Shown here in pieces: positions 1-7,244 of a stretch of 20,075 nucleotides of DNA. The DNA is from a virus: the IMG/VR virus record IMGVR_UViG_3300037502_002229, positions 1-20,075 of that record. One strand, given 5' to 3'. Within the stretch, counting starts at the first letter, position 1. Every line of letters starts with the position of its first letter. Under the pieces are notes generated by a model. The model searched no databases. It saw only the letters and a program-made list of their open reading frames with translations, and was not told the DNA's origin. The position numbers and the translations under genes were made by a program.

Positions 1-1
1 A

Positions 2-1300
2 GCTGAAAAGGGTTTGATTTCGATTATTGCAACCGGCTCTCAGGTGAAGCCGGAGAATGCCGCGAAGCTTTGGGAACAATCTACGCTCTCGGGAGGTGAC
101 TTTTCGTCTCCGGCATTGGGTGAGGTTTGGGATGCTGTCGGAGCCTACGTGCAGCAAGGGCAGGCCGTTGACTTTCTAGCCATCTCCGAGAAGTTGAAGC
201 TCTCGCCGGAAGTTCAAAAAGCCGGTGGGCAAAAATTCATCGTCGAGCTTCTGATGGCCGTAGCACCGTCGAAGCACATTGCCGCAGAATACGCGAGGTT
301 AGTTTCTGACGCATCTTTGAGGCGCAAGGCTATCACCCTAGTCGGTAACATCACAAAATGGATTAGAAGCGAAGCTAGGCCCATTCAAGAGGCATTGTCG
401 GAGGCGTCAGAGGCTTGGCAGGCTTTAACCAAGCGTATTCAAGGACTACGGACTTCAGAACAGGATGTTTTGACCTATTGCGAGCAGGCCGAGTTGGCCT
501 CGAGGGGCAAGAAAACCTACGTCCATCCTACCGGCATCGAGGCCCTTGATGCTGAAATCGGTGGCCTTCAGGCGTCAGTCTTAACGATGGTGGGTGCCTT
601 TCCTGGGGTAGGCAAGTCGGCTCTTCTCTCGACCATTGTCTACAACCTCGCGAAGTCAGGCGTGAAGGTAGGTTTCTTTTCGCTTGAGGATGAGCGTCTA
701 TGGGTGACGCGCAGGTGGCTTTCGCTTTTGTCTGGTGTGCCTCTGTTTAATCTCACCACGTACCGCCTCAATGAATATCAACAGGGCAATCTCGCCGACG
801 CAGCTTGCACCGTATACAAGCTTCTGGAAAATGTGGTTATCGACGATAGGCAGGGACTTACACCCACAGAGGTCGCCTCGGCGGCAAAAGATATGATTCT
901 CAACCATGGGTGCAAGGTTATCATTGTTGACCACCTCGGAGAGATGAGGCTCGACCGCTCAGAGCGCTATGACTTGGACGTCGCCGATGCGCTCTCAAGC
1001 CTTCGAGACATTGCGAAGCGGCATCAATTACCGGTGGTGGTGGCCTCCCACGTAAGACGCCGACAGGGGTTAACGGTGGACGACGCGCCGAGTCTGACTG
1101 ATTTCGCCAACAGCAGCGCGCCGGAGCGCATGGCTCGAGTTGCCCTGGGGCTGTCGAAAGTTTCGGGAGGCATTCGATGCAGCGTGCTAAAACAAACCAA
1201 CGGCCCGAGCGGTGCCGAGGTTGGCCTCCGGCTGGTGGAACATGCCGCCATGGTGTCAAACACTGAGACGGTAGATGCAGGAGGGGCATCGAATGAGTGA
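2..1300 (+). CDS. DnaB-type replicative DNA helicase (5' partial)
   Basis: A hexameric 5'-3' helicase that would unwind phage DNA at the replication fork. The frame is open to the window edge, and the first visible residues (AEKGLISIIAT) match the start of a DnaB N-terminal domain, so the true start lies a few codons upstream. The TTG at 14 is not a convincing start. The N-domain spans roughly residues 1-110, followed by a linker and the RecA-like ATPase domain. Counting from the TTG, Walker A is GAFPGVGKS at about 194-202. It is followed by FSLE, typical of DnaB helicases, then VIIVDHLGEM as Walker B. The segment LPVVVASHVRR then LTDFANSS resembles the late DnaB motifs 'PVIALSQLSR' and 'LSDLRESG'. 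The stop overlaps the start of the next gene. The family assignment is firm; the exact start is unknown. Confidence 0.9.
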   Translation, partial: AEKGLISIIATGSQVKPENAAKLWEQSTLSGGDFSSPALGEVWDAVGAYVQQGQAVDFLAISEKLKLSPEVQKAGGQKFIVELLMAVAPSKHIAAEYARLVSDASLRRKAITLVGNITKWIRSEARPIQEALSEASEAWQALTKRIQGLRTSEQDVLTYCEQAELASRGKKTYVHPTGIEALDAEIGGLQASVLTMVGAFPGVGKSALLSTIVYNLAKSGVKVGFFSLEDERLWVTRRWLSLLSGVPLFNLTTYRLNEYQQGNLADAACTVYKLLENVVIDDRQGLTPTEVASAAKDMILNHGCKVIIVDHLGEMRLDRSERYDLDVADALSSLRDIAKRHQLPVVVASHVRRRQGLTVDDAPSLTDFANSSAPERMARVALGLSKVSGGIRCSVLKQTNGPSGAEVGLRLVEHAAMVSNTETVDAGGASNE

Positions 1301-1538
1301 GAGGGACTGCTACGAAATGATGGCGCATTATGACGGGCCACAAATGCCAGCACTGATTGAGGCGTTCAAGGCGTGTCTAATTAAGATTCATCGATTCCTC
1401 AGACTTCAGCGAGATGCTGTCGAGTCGGCTCTTGAGGGTGAAACTGACGATGGACCGGCCCTTGAATACGAGGCACAGATTCAATCTCGGTGGGCGCAGT
1501 GTCGCAAAGATATGCAAATCATTGCGGGTGCTGAATGA
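1293..1538 (+). CDS. Small hypothetical protein, 81 aa
   Basis: I do not recognise a family. I chose the ATG at 1293 because a strong ribosome-binding site, AGGAGGGG at 1279-1286, lies six bases before it. The in-frame ATG at 1275 overlaps that site and has none of its own. The gene starts inside the last codons of the helicase gene, and its stop overlaps the methylase start as ATGA, so it is translationally coupled on both sides. The protein looks mostly helical and is acidic in its second half (ALEGETDDGPALEYEAQ), with two cysteines and no membrane segment. Its position between helicase and methylase suggests an early or DNA-metabolism role, but that is only context. Confidence 0.75.
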   Translation: MSERDCYEMMAHYDGPQMPALIEAFKACLIKIHRFLRLQRDAVESALEGETDDGPALEYEAQIQSRWAQCRKDMQIIAGAE

Positions 1539-2464
1539 AACCGCCGATTTCGTATTACGGCGGCAAGCAACGAATGGTGCACAACATTCTACCGCTTATT
1601 CCGAAGCATACAGTCTATGTGGAGCCGTTCGCTGGCGGGGCCGCGGTATTTTTTGCGAAGCCGTGGCCGAATACAGAAAACAGCCACCATTACCGCGAGG
1701 TGTTAAACGACAAAGACGAGCATTTGATTAATTTCTACCGCGTCTTGCAGACACCAGAAAAGCGCGAGGCATTGATTGACCGCTTGAGCCTGACACTTTA
1801 TTCCGAGGCCGAATATGCCAAATCCAAAGACCTCGAAAACGGAGACGAAGTGCAACGGGCTTGGGCTTATTTTGTTAACATCAACACAAGCTTTTCAAAT
1901 AAGCTTAATGGTGGCTGGGGACGCCAAGTATTCGCCAGAAACAGTGCTGCAACATGGGTTCAACGAGTTGAACGTCTTTCAGAATATTTAGAGCGAATGT
2001 CCTCCGTGTATATTGCCTGCGATGATGCCTTGACAGTCATTCGACAATGGGATTCACCTCAGACTTTTTTCTATTGTGATCCACCATATCCTGGCACCGA
2101 GTGCGGCCATTATGGCGGCTATACAGTCGAAGATTTTCAAGCCTTGGTAAGTACCCTTAACGAATGCCAAGGAAGCTTCATTCTTTCAAACTACGAGCAG
2201 GCCGGCGCAAACATTCCAGACGACTGGGAACGGTTTGAGTTTGAGGCTACGATGTCTAGCAAGGGCCGAGTAGGTTACGACAGAAGCAAAAAGGCGGATG
2301 AGTCACACCAGAATCGAGAGCGCACTGAGGTTGTTTGGAGACGGTTTAATCGAGTGCCCATGCGTGATGAAATCAAGCGTCTTTACGCAAGCGGTGCCTT
2401 CGACTGTTTCGCCTCAGCACCCACGACTGAAACAGATGATTTGCCGTTGTTTGCTTTCAGGTAG
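1535..2464 (+). CDS. D12-class DNA adenine N6-methyltransferase (Dam family)
   Basis: Transfers a methyl group from S-adenosylmethionine to the N6 of adenine in DNA. The N-terminus has the family's ISYYGGKQRM entry (residues 5-14), followed by the cofactor-binding motif YVEPFAGGAAVFF (from residue 28). The catalytic motif is DPPY at residues 182-185 in FFYCDPPYPGTE. At 309 residues it is in the normal range for T4 Dam and DpnM relatives. The start overlaps the previous stop as ATGA. No partner restriction endonuclease is seen, so it is probably a solitary phage methylase for self-protection or gene control. The recognition site cannot be read from the protein. GATC is the commonest target of the family, and GATC is strikingly rare in this window (see findings). 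Confidence 0.92.
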   Translation: MKPPISYYGGKQRMVHNILPLIPKHTVYVEPFAGGAAVFFAKPWPNTENSHHYREVLNDKDEHLINFYRVLQTPEKREALIDRLSLTLYSEAEYAKSKDLENGDEVQRAWAYFVNINTSFSNKLNGGWGRQVFARNSAATWVQRVERLSEYLERMSSVYIACDDALTVIRQWDSPQTFFYCDPPYPGTECGHYGGYTVEDFQALVSTLNECQGSFILSNYEQAGANIPDDWERFEFEATMSSKGRVGYDRSKKADESHQNRERTEVVWRRFNRVPMRDEIKRLYASGAFDCFASAPTTETDDLPLFAFR

Positions 2465-2473
2465 ACTCAAGCC

Positions 2474-2770
2474 ATGTACTGCCACGCCAAAGGCTGTCGA
2501 GATTATGTGACTTCGAATGGGAACGGCCCTTTCTGCTTTACCCACCAACAGGAAAACATCTTGTTGGCTCAAAAGGATGCAATCTATTTGCACGGGCAGG
2601 GTTTCGGGCATGCCACCTGCCATGTCTGCTTCTTACCGCAAGAATTTCACCACGGTGTGTTTTCTAAGCATGACTCAGAGGACGGGCCGTGCGATGGTGG
2701 CGGGCAGGAAATCGCTTTCTTTCGTATTCCGAAGCGAACAAGGGGCAGGACATGGAATCAATCAAGGTAA
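2474..2770 (+). CDS. Small cysteine/histidine-rich, probable zinc-binding protein, 98 aa
   Basis: The N-terminus has C3, C8, C21 and H24 in the spacing C-x4-C-x12-C-x2-H. This resembles the small zinc fingers that are common in phage accessory genes, where they often accompany HNH-type or DNA-binding proteins. A second pair, C49 and C52, sits in a histidine-rich stretch (HATCHVCFLPQEFHH) and could complete another metal site. The C-terminus is basic. No strong ribosome-binding site precedes the ATG, and the end overlaps the next gene by 19 bases. I judge it real because it fills the gap between methylase and resolvase and has the Cys/His pattern. Its function is unknown. Confidence 0.6.
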   Translation: MYCHAKGCRDYVTSNGNGPFCFTHQQENILLAQKDAIYLHGQGFGHATCHVCFLPQEFHHGVFSKHDSEDGPCDGGGQEIAFFRIPKRTRGRTWNQSR

Positions 2771-3126
2771 CGTTGCCTTACCCACCGAGCGTCAACCGCT
2801 ACTTGCGCTTCGCACCTGGTGGCTATGCCTACACAACGAAAGAGGCGAAGGCATACAAGCAAGGTGCAAAACTTCGGGCATTGACTCAAGGCATGCGGCC
2901 AATTTCTTCTGGCGAGGTCTCACTTCTCATCACAGTTTTTAGGCCTCGAAAGACGGGCGACTTGGACAACCATCTCAAGGTGCTTTTGGACAGTCTTAAC
3001 GGCATCGCATATGCTGACGATAAGCAGGTGGGCGAAATCTTTATCAGCCGGTTTGAAGACAAAGAAAACCCTAGAGTCGAAGTGCGTGTTATGCCTCGGG
3101 AGGGAAAACATGGCGCAACGGAATGA
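2752..3126 (+). CDS. rusA: RusA-type Holliday junction resolvase
   Basis: A dimeric endonuclease that cuts four-way DNA junctions. In phages it usually serves recombination and the clearing of branched DNA before packaging. I chose ATG 2752, preceded by AGGGGCAGGA. The protein is then 124 aa, close to E. coli RusA at 120 aa, and begins with a first strand typical of the family, IKVTLPYPPSVNRY. The signature TGDLDNHLKVLLDSLNG then IAYADDKQV places acidic residues at D70, D72 and D89/D90 and a lysine at K76. The E. coli catalytic residues are D70, D72, K76 and D91, so the active site looks complete. An upstream in-frame ATG at 2689 would add an unrelated N-terminus and is rejected. The end overlaps the next gene by 17 bases. 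Confidence 0.9.
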   Translation: MESIKVTLPYPPSVNRYLRFAPGGYAYTTKEAKAYKQGAKLRALTQGMRPISSGEVSLLITVFRPRKTGDLDNHLKVLLDSLNGIAYADDKQVGEIFISRFEDKENPRVEVRVMPREGKHGATE

Positions 3127-3340
3127 CGGGAATGACGGGCGGAGCCGAAATGCTTTGTCGAAGTATGTTGTCGACCGCATCGTTAAACTAGACATCGAAG
3201 GCCTTAAGCGCGTTGAAATTGAAGAGCGTCTCGGCGTATGTGACGAAACCATTCGCAAGTATTTGCGAGAAGCTGGCCGGCCCATTCACATGATTGGAAT
3301 GGCAGTTGTGAAAGCGCGAAAAGAAGGGAAGGGCAAATAA
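3110..3340 (+). CDS. Small helix-turn-helix DNA-binding protein, 76 aa
   Basis: The start at 3110 follows a good ribosome-binding site, GGGAGGG at 3098-3104, inside the end of the rusA-like gene. A single helix-turn-helix occupies about residues 22-54: a first helix VVDRIVKLDIEGL, then KRVEIEERLGV, then the recognition helix CDETIRKYLREAG. This is the homeodomain-like/resolvase-type HTH. The N- and C-terminal tails are basic. It lies directly before the small terminase and could be a transcription regulator or a packaging accessory, since HTH proteins often sit beside terminase genes. It contains the heptamer TTGGAAT at 3294-3300, which recurs at later gene junctions. Confidence 0.75.
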   Translation: MAQRNDGNDGRSRNALSKYVVDRIVKLDIEGLKRVEIEERLGVCDETIRKYLREAGRPIHMIGMAVVKARKEGKGK

Positions 3341-3341
3341 T

Positions 3342-3809
3342 ATGGGCAAGGCAGGCAGGCCAACCCACCTCAATGATGAAGTGCAGCGAATCATCTGTGA
3401 GGCTCTTGCGAACGGTAATTTTCGCAGCGTCGCGGCCGCAAGCGCGGGTGTGCCTTTGCGCACATTTCATGAATGGATGAAAAAGGGTGAAGAGGAGACT
3501 GACGAAAGGTGCATTCAATTTCGCCGAGCCGTTATTCAAGCAGAGAAGAATGCTGAAATCAGGGCCGTTCAAATGATTATGGCGAAAGCCGCGGAGGACC
3601 CAAAGCACGCCCAATGGTGGCTTGCCCACCGCTTCCCTGAGAGATGGGCAGAACGCTACAGAGGCCGCATCGAGCATACGGGAAAGAACGGCGGCCCTAT
3701 TCAGGTGACAGATGCCAGAGACAAACTCATTGAGAAGCTGTCTTCAGTCCTTGCGGGCAACACCACCGACACCGACGAATCTGAAGAAGATTCTGGCTCG
3801 CCTCACTGA
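3342..3809 (+). CDS. terS: Terminase small subunit (homeodomain-like HTH)
   Basis: Recognises the packaging site on phage DNA and hands it to the large subunit. The N-terminus GRPTHLNDEVQRIICEALAN opens a homeodomain-like helix-turn-helix: FRSVAAASAGV then LRTFHEWMKKGEEE. An amphipathic helix follows (FRRAVIQAEKNAEIRAVQMI). Then comes the motif WWLAHRFPERWAERY at about residues 89-103, which is characteristic of this group of phage small terminases and HTH proteins. The acidic C-terminus may contact the large subunit. The ribosome-binding site GAAGGG lies at 3328-3333. The 3' end overlaps the large terminase reading frame. At 155 aa the size is normal. Confidence 0.82.
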   Translation: MGKAGRPTHLNDEVQRIICEALANGNFRSVAAASAGVPLRTFHEWMKKGEEETDERCIQFRRAVIQAEKNAEIRAVQMIMAKAAEDPKHAQWWLAHRFPERWAERYRGRIEHTGKNGGPIQVTDARDKLIEKLSSVLAGNTTDTDESEEDSGSPH

Positions 3810-5040
3810 CAATGAAATCGATGCTCTCCTTTATGACTGGGAGGGCCTCTGGGCGAGAGAAAACCAGCTACCACCGGCTGGACCTTGGCGAGTTTGGCTG
3901 ATTAACGCTGGGCGTGGTTTCGGTAAGACTCGAAGCGCAGCAGAATGGGTGCGTCAACAGCTCGTCGAGATGCCTGGATGCCGGATTGGCATCATTGCTC
4001 GAACCTATTCCGACGCAACACAGGTATGCGTAGAAGGCGAATCTGGTCTGTTGTCTACATTCTCGCCAGCAGAGAGGGACGGCCTTGAGTGGAATCGCAG
4101 CTTAGGCGAGGGCATCTTAAAGAATGGAAGCCGTTGGACGGTATTCACCTCAGAGAAGCCGGACAGCTTGCGCGGGCCTCAATTTCACTGTCTCTGGGCT
4201 GATGAACTCGCGGCATGGGAAAAGAACAGGGCAGCATGGGAGCAGGTGCCTTTCGTGGTGCGCTTGCCATGGCCGTCGGCGCCTGAAAGGGCAGGTCGCA
4301 TCGTGGTGTCGACGACGCCTAGGCCAGTGAGGGAGATTCGAGAGCTACTCAAAAGCCCTGACACAGCTGTCACGGGCGGCACCTCTTTTGAGAACTGGAA
4401 AAACCTCAACAAGTTGGCGCAGGCGAAGCTGGAGGCCCTTCGAGGGACTCGCTTAGGCCGGCAGGAATTGATGGCTGAGATTCTCGACGATGTCCCCGGG
4501 GCTTTGTGGCAGCGGGCAAACATTGAAAAACACCGCCTACAGATTGCGCCTGAGTTGAGTCGGGTGGTGGTGGGTGTGGACCCTGCCGTCACCGCTGGCG
4601 AGGATTCAGACGAAACCGGCATCGTGGTGGCAGGCAAGGGCGTTGATGGCCGCTTTTATGTGTTGGCAGATAGGACATGCCGCCTTTCGCCCGATGGGTG
4701 GGCGCGTCGCACAATCGAGGCCTTTGAGGAGTTCGAGGGCGACAGGGTTGTAGCTGAGGTCAATCAGGGTGGGGACTTAGTCGAGCGCCTATTGCGCAGC
4801 GCATCGAAGAATGTGCCCTACAAAGCAGTGAGGGCAACCAAGGGCAAGAGGACACGGGCAGAGCCCATTGCGGCGCTTTACGAGCAGGGCAAGGTTTCGC
4901 ATGTCGGCATTCATGAGAAACTTGAAGACCAGCAATGCACATTCACTCCCGATGGTTTCGATGGAAGCCCTGACAGGGTGGACGCCTTGGTGTGGGCGCT
5001 TACAGAATTGTCAGAAGGGACTCGTGTCGTCATTCGTTGA
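3712..5040 (+). CDS. terL: Terminase large subunit (ATPase and nuclease)
   Basis: The motor that pumps DNA into the procapsid and cuts it. With the ATG at 3712, the conserved opening LARLTDNEIDALLYDWEGLWARENQ is a normal N-terminus for the family, except that it is preceded by about 28 residues overlapping terS. Walker A is AGRGFGKT at about 66-73, and Walker B is CLWADE with D164/E165. The RNase H-like nuclease has VVVGVDPAV (D290), then DETGIVVAG, and the late acidic motif DRVDALVWA (D421, D424). It belongs to the T4 gp17/Terminase_6 branch that is also found in gene transfer agents. The start is uncertain: 3712 has AGGTGA only three bases upstream, and TTG codons at 3730 or 3751 are alternatives. 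Confidence 0.93.
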   Translation: MPETNSLRSCLQSLRATPPTPTNLKKILARLTDNEIDALLYDWEGLWARENQLPPAGPWRVWLINAGRGFGKTRSAAEWVRQQLVEMPGCRIGIIARTYSDATQVCVEGESGLLSTFSPAERDGLEWNRSLGEGILKNGSRWTVFTSEKPDSLRGPQFHCLWADELAAWEKNRAAWEQVPFVVRLPWPSAPERAGRIVVSTTPRPVREIRELLKSPDTAVTGGTSFENWKNLNKLAQAKLEALRGTRLGRQELMAEILDDVPGALWQRANIEKHRLQIAPELSRVVVGVDPAVTAGEDSDETGIVVAGKGVDGRFYVLADRTCRLSPDGWARRTIEAFEEFEGDRVVAEVNQGGDLVERLLRSASKNVPYKAVRATKGKRTRAEPIAALYEQGKVSHVGIHEKLEDQQCTFTPDGFDGSPDRVDALVWALTELSEGTRVVIR

Positions 5041-5044
5041 ATAT

Positions 5045-5066
5045 TTGGAATGATAAAGGGAAGGCT
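5045..5066 (+). repeat. Junction repeat TTGGAAT (long form), before portal gene
   Basis: TTGGAAT starts four bases after the terL stop. The 22-base block continues through AAAGGG and AGGCT, which also serves as the ribosome-binding region of the portal gene. It matches 19 of 22 bases with 13863-13884, upstream of the tape measure. It has the same strand and position relative to the next start as the other copies. The role is unknown: promoter part, protein-binding site or translation signal. Confidence 0.6.
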
Positions 5067-5071
5067 AAGAT

Positions 5072-7210
5072 ATGGCCTGGAATCTCAAAGCAGCCGTTAA
5101 AGCATTGTTTGGCCCTGACGCCTCGAAGAGTGCCGGTGGGCTTTTGGCCGGTGTCACGATGGGCGGTGCCCGAGCGCCTCGGCGTGGTAGCAAAGAATTG
5201 ATGCTGGCCTACCGCGAGCAACCTTGGCTTCGGGCCATTGTGCAGCGCATCGCGCAAGACGTAGCCTCTGTGCCCTTGCGTCTTCTGGCTCCAGCGCGTC
5301 CGGCAGGCAATGGCCTTGTGGCGCGTTCGGTGGGCGCTTCTGGTGAGATTCGTCGGAAGATGTTGGACGACGGCCTTCAGAATGGAAGCTTGACGCTTGT
5401 TGAAGAGCACCCATTTCTAACGCTTCTCAACAAGATGAATCCCGCCCTTCGAGCTGTTGGAAGCATGACATGTACGCAGGCGTGGATTGACTTAAAGGGC
5501 GAGGCCTTTTGGGTGCTCGAGCGCAATGGTGCAGGCCAGCCAATCGAGGCATGGCCGGTGCCGCCACACTGGGTGACTGACACACCCACCGAAAGCAGGC
5601 CCACCTTTAGGATGCAGGCCAGCGGGTGGACAAAGGAACTCAAAGAAACGGACGTCATCTGGTTTAGAAACCCTGACTTAGAAAACCCATACCTCCGAGG
5701 CTCTGGCTTAGGTGAAGCTCTGGCAGACGAGATTGACGTTGATGAATACGCGGCGAAGCATGTGCGCGACTGGTTTTTCAACGGTGGCCGGCCTTCTGGT
5801 TTCGTCTCTCTTCAGGGGGCTGGTGAGGATGAGGTGACGCGGTTTGAGGAGAAGTGGCGCAGCCGTTACCAAGGCCTCGGAAAGGCCCACCAGATTCATT
5901 TCACGAATGCGGCCATCGGCTATGAGGATTTGTCTCACACCTTCCGAGACCAAGATCTTCTGGCCTTGAGACAGTATCAATCCGACTTGATGCGTCAAAC
6001 CTTCGGAGTGCCTCCTGAAATTCTAGGCATTATTCAAAACAGCAACCGCGCAACCATCGACTCAAGCTATTACCTCTACAGCCGAGGAGTGTTGGTGCCT
6101 CGAATGGTGCAGCTCTGCGACACATTGCAGACGCTCGCTGCCGAGTGGGACGAGCGCCTTATTGTGGATTTCCTTTCGCCGGTGCCTGAGGACGTAGAAT
6201 TCAAGAAAGCTGCGATGGTGGCCTTGCCCACCAATTACACCGTCAACGAGCATCGCGCCCTTGCTGGCCAGCTTCCAATCGACTCTGGAGATGTCATGTA
6301 TTCGGTGGCTCCGGCTGCACCTCAGTTTGTTGGCCTATCCAAAGAGCCTCAATTCACCAAAAGCCTGGGCCTCTGGAAGACAAACGAGACAGTTGAAAGG
6401 ATTGTTCGTACCCTGACTCGAGAGCAGATTGCTGAAATCATTGGGCCTGTTATTCGTGGCCAGTTTTCTCAGGTAGGAAAACAGACTCTTGACGGCCTCG
6501 GAGTGGTGGACTCAGGCGTCTTCTCTCTTGTCAATCCTCTGGTGAAAGACGCTATTCAGGAGTCTTCTGAGAAGATAACGGGCACCAACGAGACGACTCA
6601 GCAATACATAAGAGACACTCTGCAAGAGGGCATTCTGGCCGGTGAAGGCATCGACAAGCTGGCAGATAGAATCGAAGCCGTATTCGATGAGGCAGACAGC
6701 TACCGCGCGCGCATGATTGCTCGCACCGAAACCGTCTCAAGCGCAAATAAGGCGAAGCTGACAGCCTATGTCGCCTCAGGCGTGGTGGCAGGTAAGGAGT
6801 GGCTCTCAGTGCAAGACGCTAACACCAGAGACGAGCACCGACAGCTTGACGGTGACATCGTGGGCCTCGACGCACCCTTCCGCACTGACTTAGGGCAGGA
6901 GACGATGGCCCCTGGGCAATTCGGCATTGCGGCACAGGATATTAACTGTCGATGCACCGTGCTTCCAGTTACCGATGAAGCTGAAATCCGCTCGAAGGAG
7001 TGGCGCGTTGAAGAGTGGAAGCGCTTCGACCGCGAAATGGTGAAGCAAGAAAACAAGCTTGAGGCGGCAATGTTGGACGTATACGCCACCCAACGCGAGG
7101 CCGTGTTGAATGAGTTGGAAGCCACCTTCGGGAAGTCGATTCGAGGGCGACGAAAGAAGCTAAAGGCGAAGGCCAAAGCAAAGGGCCAGCTTGCCCTACC
7201 TATTAAATGA
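5072..7210 (+). CDS. Portal protein fused to a MuF-type head morphogenesis domain
   Basis: The portal is the dodecameric ring at one capsid vertex through which DNA enters and leaves. Residues about 1-430 are an HK97-family portal, with PWLRAIVQRIAQDVASVPLRL near the start, then an FRNPDLENPYLRGSGLG loop and later MRQTFGVPPEILGIIQNSNRATID. The C-terminal part, about 480-690, is a MuF/SPP1-gp7-like domain. Its marks are IARTETVSSANKAKL (from about 547), EWLSVQDANTRDEHRQLDG, APGQF and NCRCTVLPV (near residue 625). MuF proteins are minor head proteins bound to the portal inside the capsid. At 712 aa, it combines what are usually two adjacent genes. The C-terminus is strongly basic (RGRRKKLKAKAKAKG). 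The start is ATG 5072 after AAAGGGAAGG. Confidence 0.92.
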   Translation: MAWNLKAAVKALFGPDASKSAGGLLAGVTMGGARAPRRGSKELMLAYREQPWLRAIVQRIAQDVASVPLRLLAPARPAGNGLVARSVGASGEIRRKMLDDGLQNGSLTLVEEHPFLTLLNKMNPALRAVGSMTCTQAWIDLKGEAFWVLERNGAGQPIEAWPVPPHWVTDTPTESRPTFRMQASGWTKELKETDVIWFRNPDLENPYLRGSGLGEALADEIDVDEYAAKHVRDWFFNGGRPSGFVSLQGAGEDEVTRFEEKWRSRYQGLGKAHQIHFTNAAIGYEDLSHTFRDQDLLALRQYQSDLMRQTFGVPPEILGIIQNSNRATIDSSYYLYSRGVLVPRMVQLCDTLQTLAAEWDERLIVDFLSPVPEDVEFKKAAMVALPTNYTVNEHRALAGQLPIDSGDVMYSVAPAAPQFVGLSKEPQFTKSLGLWKTNETVERIVRTLTREQIAEIIGPVIRGQFSQVGKQTLDGLGVVDSGVFSLVNPLVKDAIQESSEKITGTNETTQQYIRDTLQEGILAGEGIDKLADRIEAVFDEADSYRARMIARTETVSSANKAKLTAYVASGVVAGKEWLSVQDANTRDEHRQLDGDIVGLDAPFRTDLGQETMAPGQFGIAAQDINCRCTVLPVTDEAEIRSKEWRVEEWKRFDREMVKQENKLEAAMLDVYATQREAVLNELEATFGKSIRGRRKKLKAKAKAKGQLALPIK

Positions 7211-7220
7211 ATTTGGCACG

Positions 7221-7227
7221 TTGGAAT
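7221..7227 (+). repeat. Junction repeat TTGGAAT, before prohead protease gene
   Basis: The copy lies ten bases after the portal stop and 17 bases before the protease ATG. It continues as TTGGAATTGA and then CACAGAA, a pattern shared with the copy at 12193. It is part of a set found at five gene junctions on the same strand. Confidence 0.55.
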
Positions 7228-7244
7228 TGACACAGAAAGAATGA

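Noticed and set aside
2689-2751. Longer N-terminus for the RusA-like protein
   Set aside because: The added residues do not fit the family. ATG 2752 gives the normal length and places the catalytic residues at the same numbers as in E. coli RusA.
3011-3109. Longer N-terminus for the small HTH protein
   Set aside because: The extension lies inside the RusA-like gene in another frame and lacks a ribosome-binding site. ATG 3110 has GGGAGGG.
7213-7232. Sigma-54-like promoter (TGGCACG followed by TTGAC) upstream of the protease
   Set aside because: The spacing between the -24 and -12 parts is two bases too long and the -12 GC is missing. The match is probably chance next to the TTGGAAT element.
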